Assembly: GCA_948099385.1 (NCBI GenBank)
Contig: CANUEZ040000205.1
Span: forward strand, 1,922,001 to 1,986,000
Length of the DNA stretch: 64,000 bases
Direction of reading: 5' to 3'
From: Fasciola hepatica
Taxonomy: Eukaryota > Platyhelminthes > Trematoda > Plagiorchiida > Fasciolidae
Position numbers and translations under genes: made by a program. Positions 63,956 through 64,000 of this stretch are shown here, piece by piece (position 1 is the first letter of the stretch; each line of letters opens with the position of its first letter). The notes under the pieces were generated by a model. The model searched no databases. It was not told where the DNA came from and saw nothing but the letters and a program-made list of their open reading frames with translations.

Positions 63956-64000
63956 TTGAAATCCATGGAAGCACTCACTGTACAGCTGTTTCATCCTTGT
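63956..64000 (+). repeat. Partial satellite unit (5' part) at window end
   Basis: The first 45 bp of unit 143, from TTGAAATCCATGG to TTTCATCCTTGT, are canonical and are cut by the window edge. Confidence 0.97.

Larger units (their letters stand above)
1..64000 (+). repeat. Satellite DNA array, ~449-bp unit, 143 head-to-tail copies
   Basis: The motif TTGAAATCC (variants TTGAAACCC, TTGATATCC, TTGAAATGC) recurs 143 times from 190 to 63956, always on the + strand, at spacings of 432-477 bp with a mean of 449.06 bp. Every interval holds the same ordered landmarks: CCATGG, CTGTACAGCTGT, GCAGTGCACATCGACC, the CTGAACCATTGTGAATCG region, CTTCCCAAACTGGCTTC, CTTCGCGCACACCGATCG, TGTAGGGGCC, TGCATGCAATTG, an (ATTAG)n tract and TTGATCATGCAGC. 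No interval is inverted, interrupted or replaced. Most units differ from consensus at only a few to a couple of dozen positions. No unique flank is present, so the array continues beyond both ends. A role in centromeric or subtelomeric heterochromatin is usual for such arrays but is inference here. I do not recognise the family. Confidence 0.98.

Noticed and set aside
1..64000. CRISPR array
   Set aside because: The period is about 449 bp and the whole unit is repeated. There are no short direct repeats separated by unique spacers and no cas genes.

Overview
The whole 64,000-base window is one satellite DNA array. A repeat unit of about 449 bp is joined head to tail on the + strand from the first base to the last. 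Taking the invariant TTGAAATCC as the unit origin, I find 143 unit starts (first 190, last 63956), which gives 142 complete units averaging 449.06 bp (63,766/142) plus a partial unit at each end. I saw no unique flanking sequence, inverted unit, transposon, rRNA or tRNA gene, CRISPR array or convincing protein-coding gene. Both ends are cut inside the array, so its true length is unknown and at least 64 kb.

Each unit is a satellite with a microsatellite inside it. About 368 bp of single-copy satellite sequence is followed by a pentanucleotide tract (ATTAG)n and then a 52-bp tail. Unit length is therefore close to 420+5n. An AT insertion (TATATAGC instead of TATAGC) adds 2 bp in many units. 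n runs from 2 (unit at 46097, 432 bp) to 11 (unit at 632, 477 bp). Unit positions about 53-127 are nearly invariant. Positions about 128-162 are hypervariable and define sequence classes. Hand count of a consensus unit gives 43.4% G+C and 15 CpG (observed/expected about 0.73).

Layout: 0.2-10 kb holds canonical units with dimeric alternation and a 902-bp two-unit duplication. 10.5-16.8 kb holds a block of six units and its seven-unit copy, with a recombinant unit. 12.3-21.3 kb is the only place with class 2 units, including a 1,341-bp trimer repeated twice. 22.6-31.6 kb is the only place with class 3 units. 34.8-46.1 kb is the only place with class 4 units, with trimer and tetramer duplications and longer pentamer tracts. 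46.5-59 kb is marked by CATACATAGC units and a run of ATCGATATC units, and ends in a 2,685-bp six-unit tandem duplication. 59-64 kb is canonical, with a run of ATCGCTATC units. This patchwork is what repeated local unequal exchange and amplification would leave.

The sequence suggests a eukaryotic heterochromatic (centromeric, pericentromeric or subtelomeric) block, but I do not recognise the family and cannot name the organism. The modest CpG depletion and the TTAGA pentamer are compatible with an invertebrate, but this is weak inference. All comparisons were made by eye; no alignment or database search was run.
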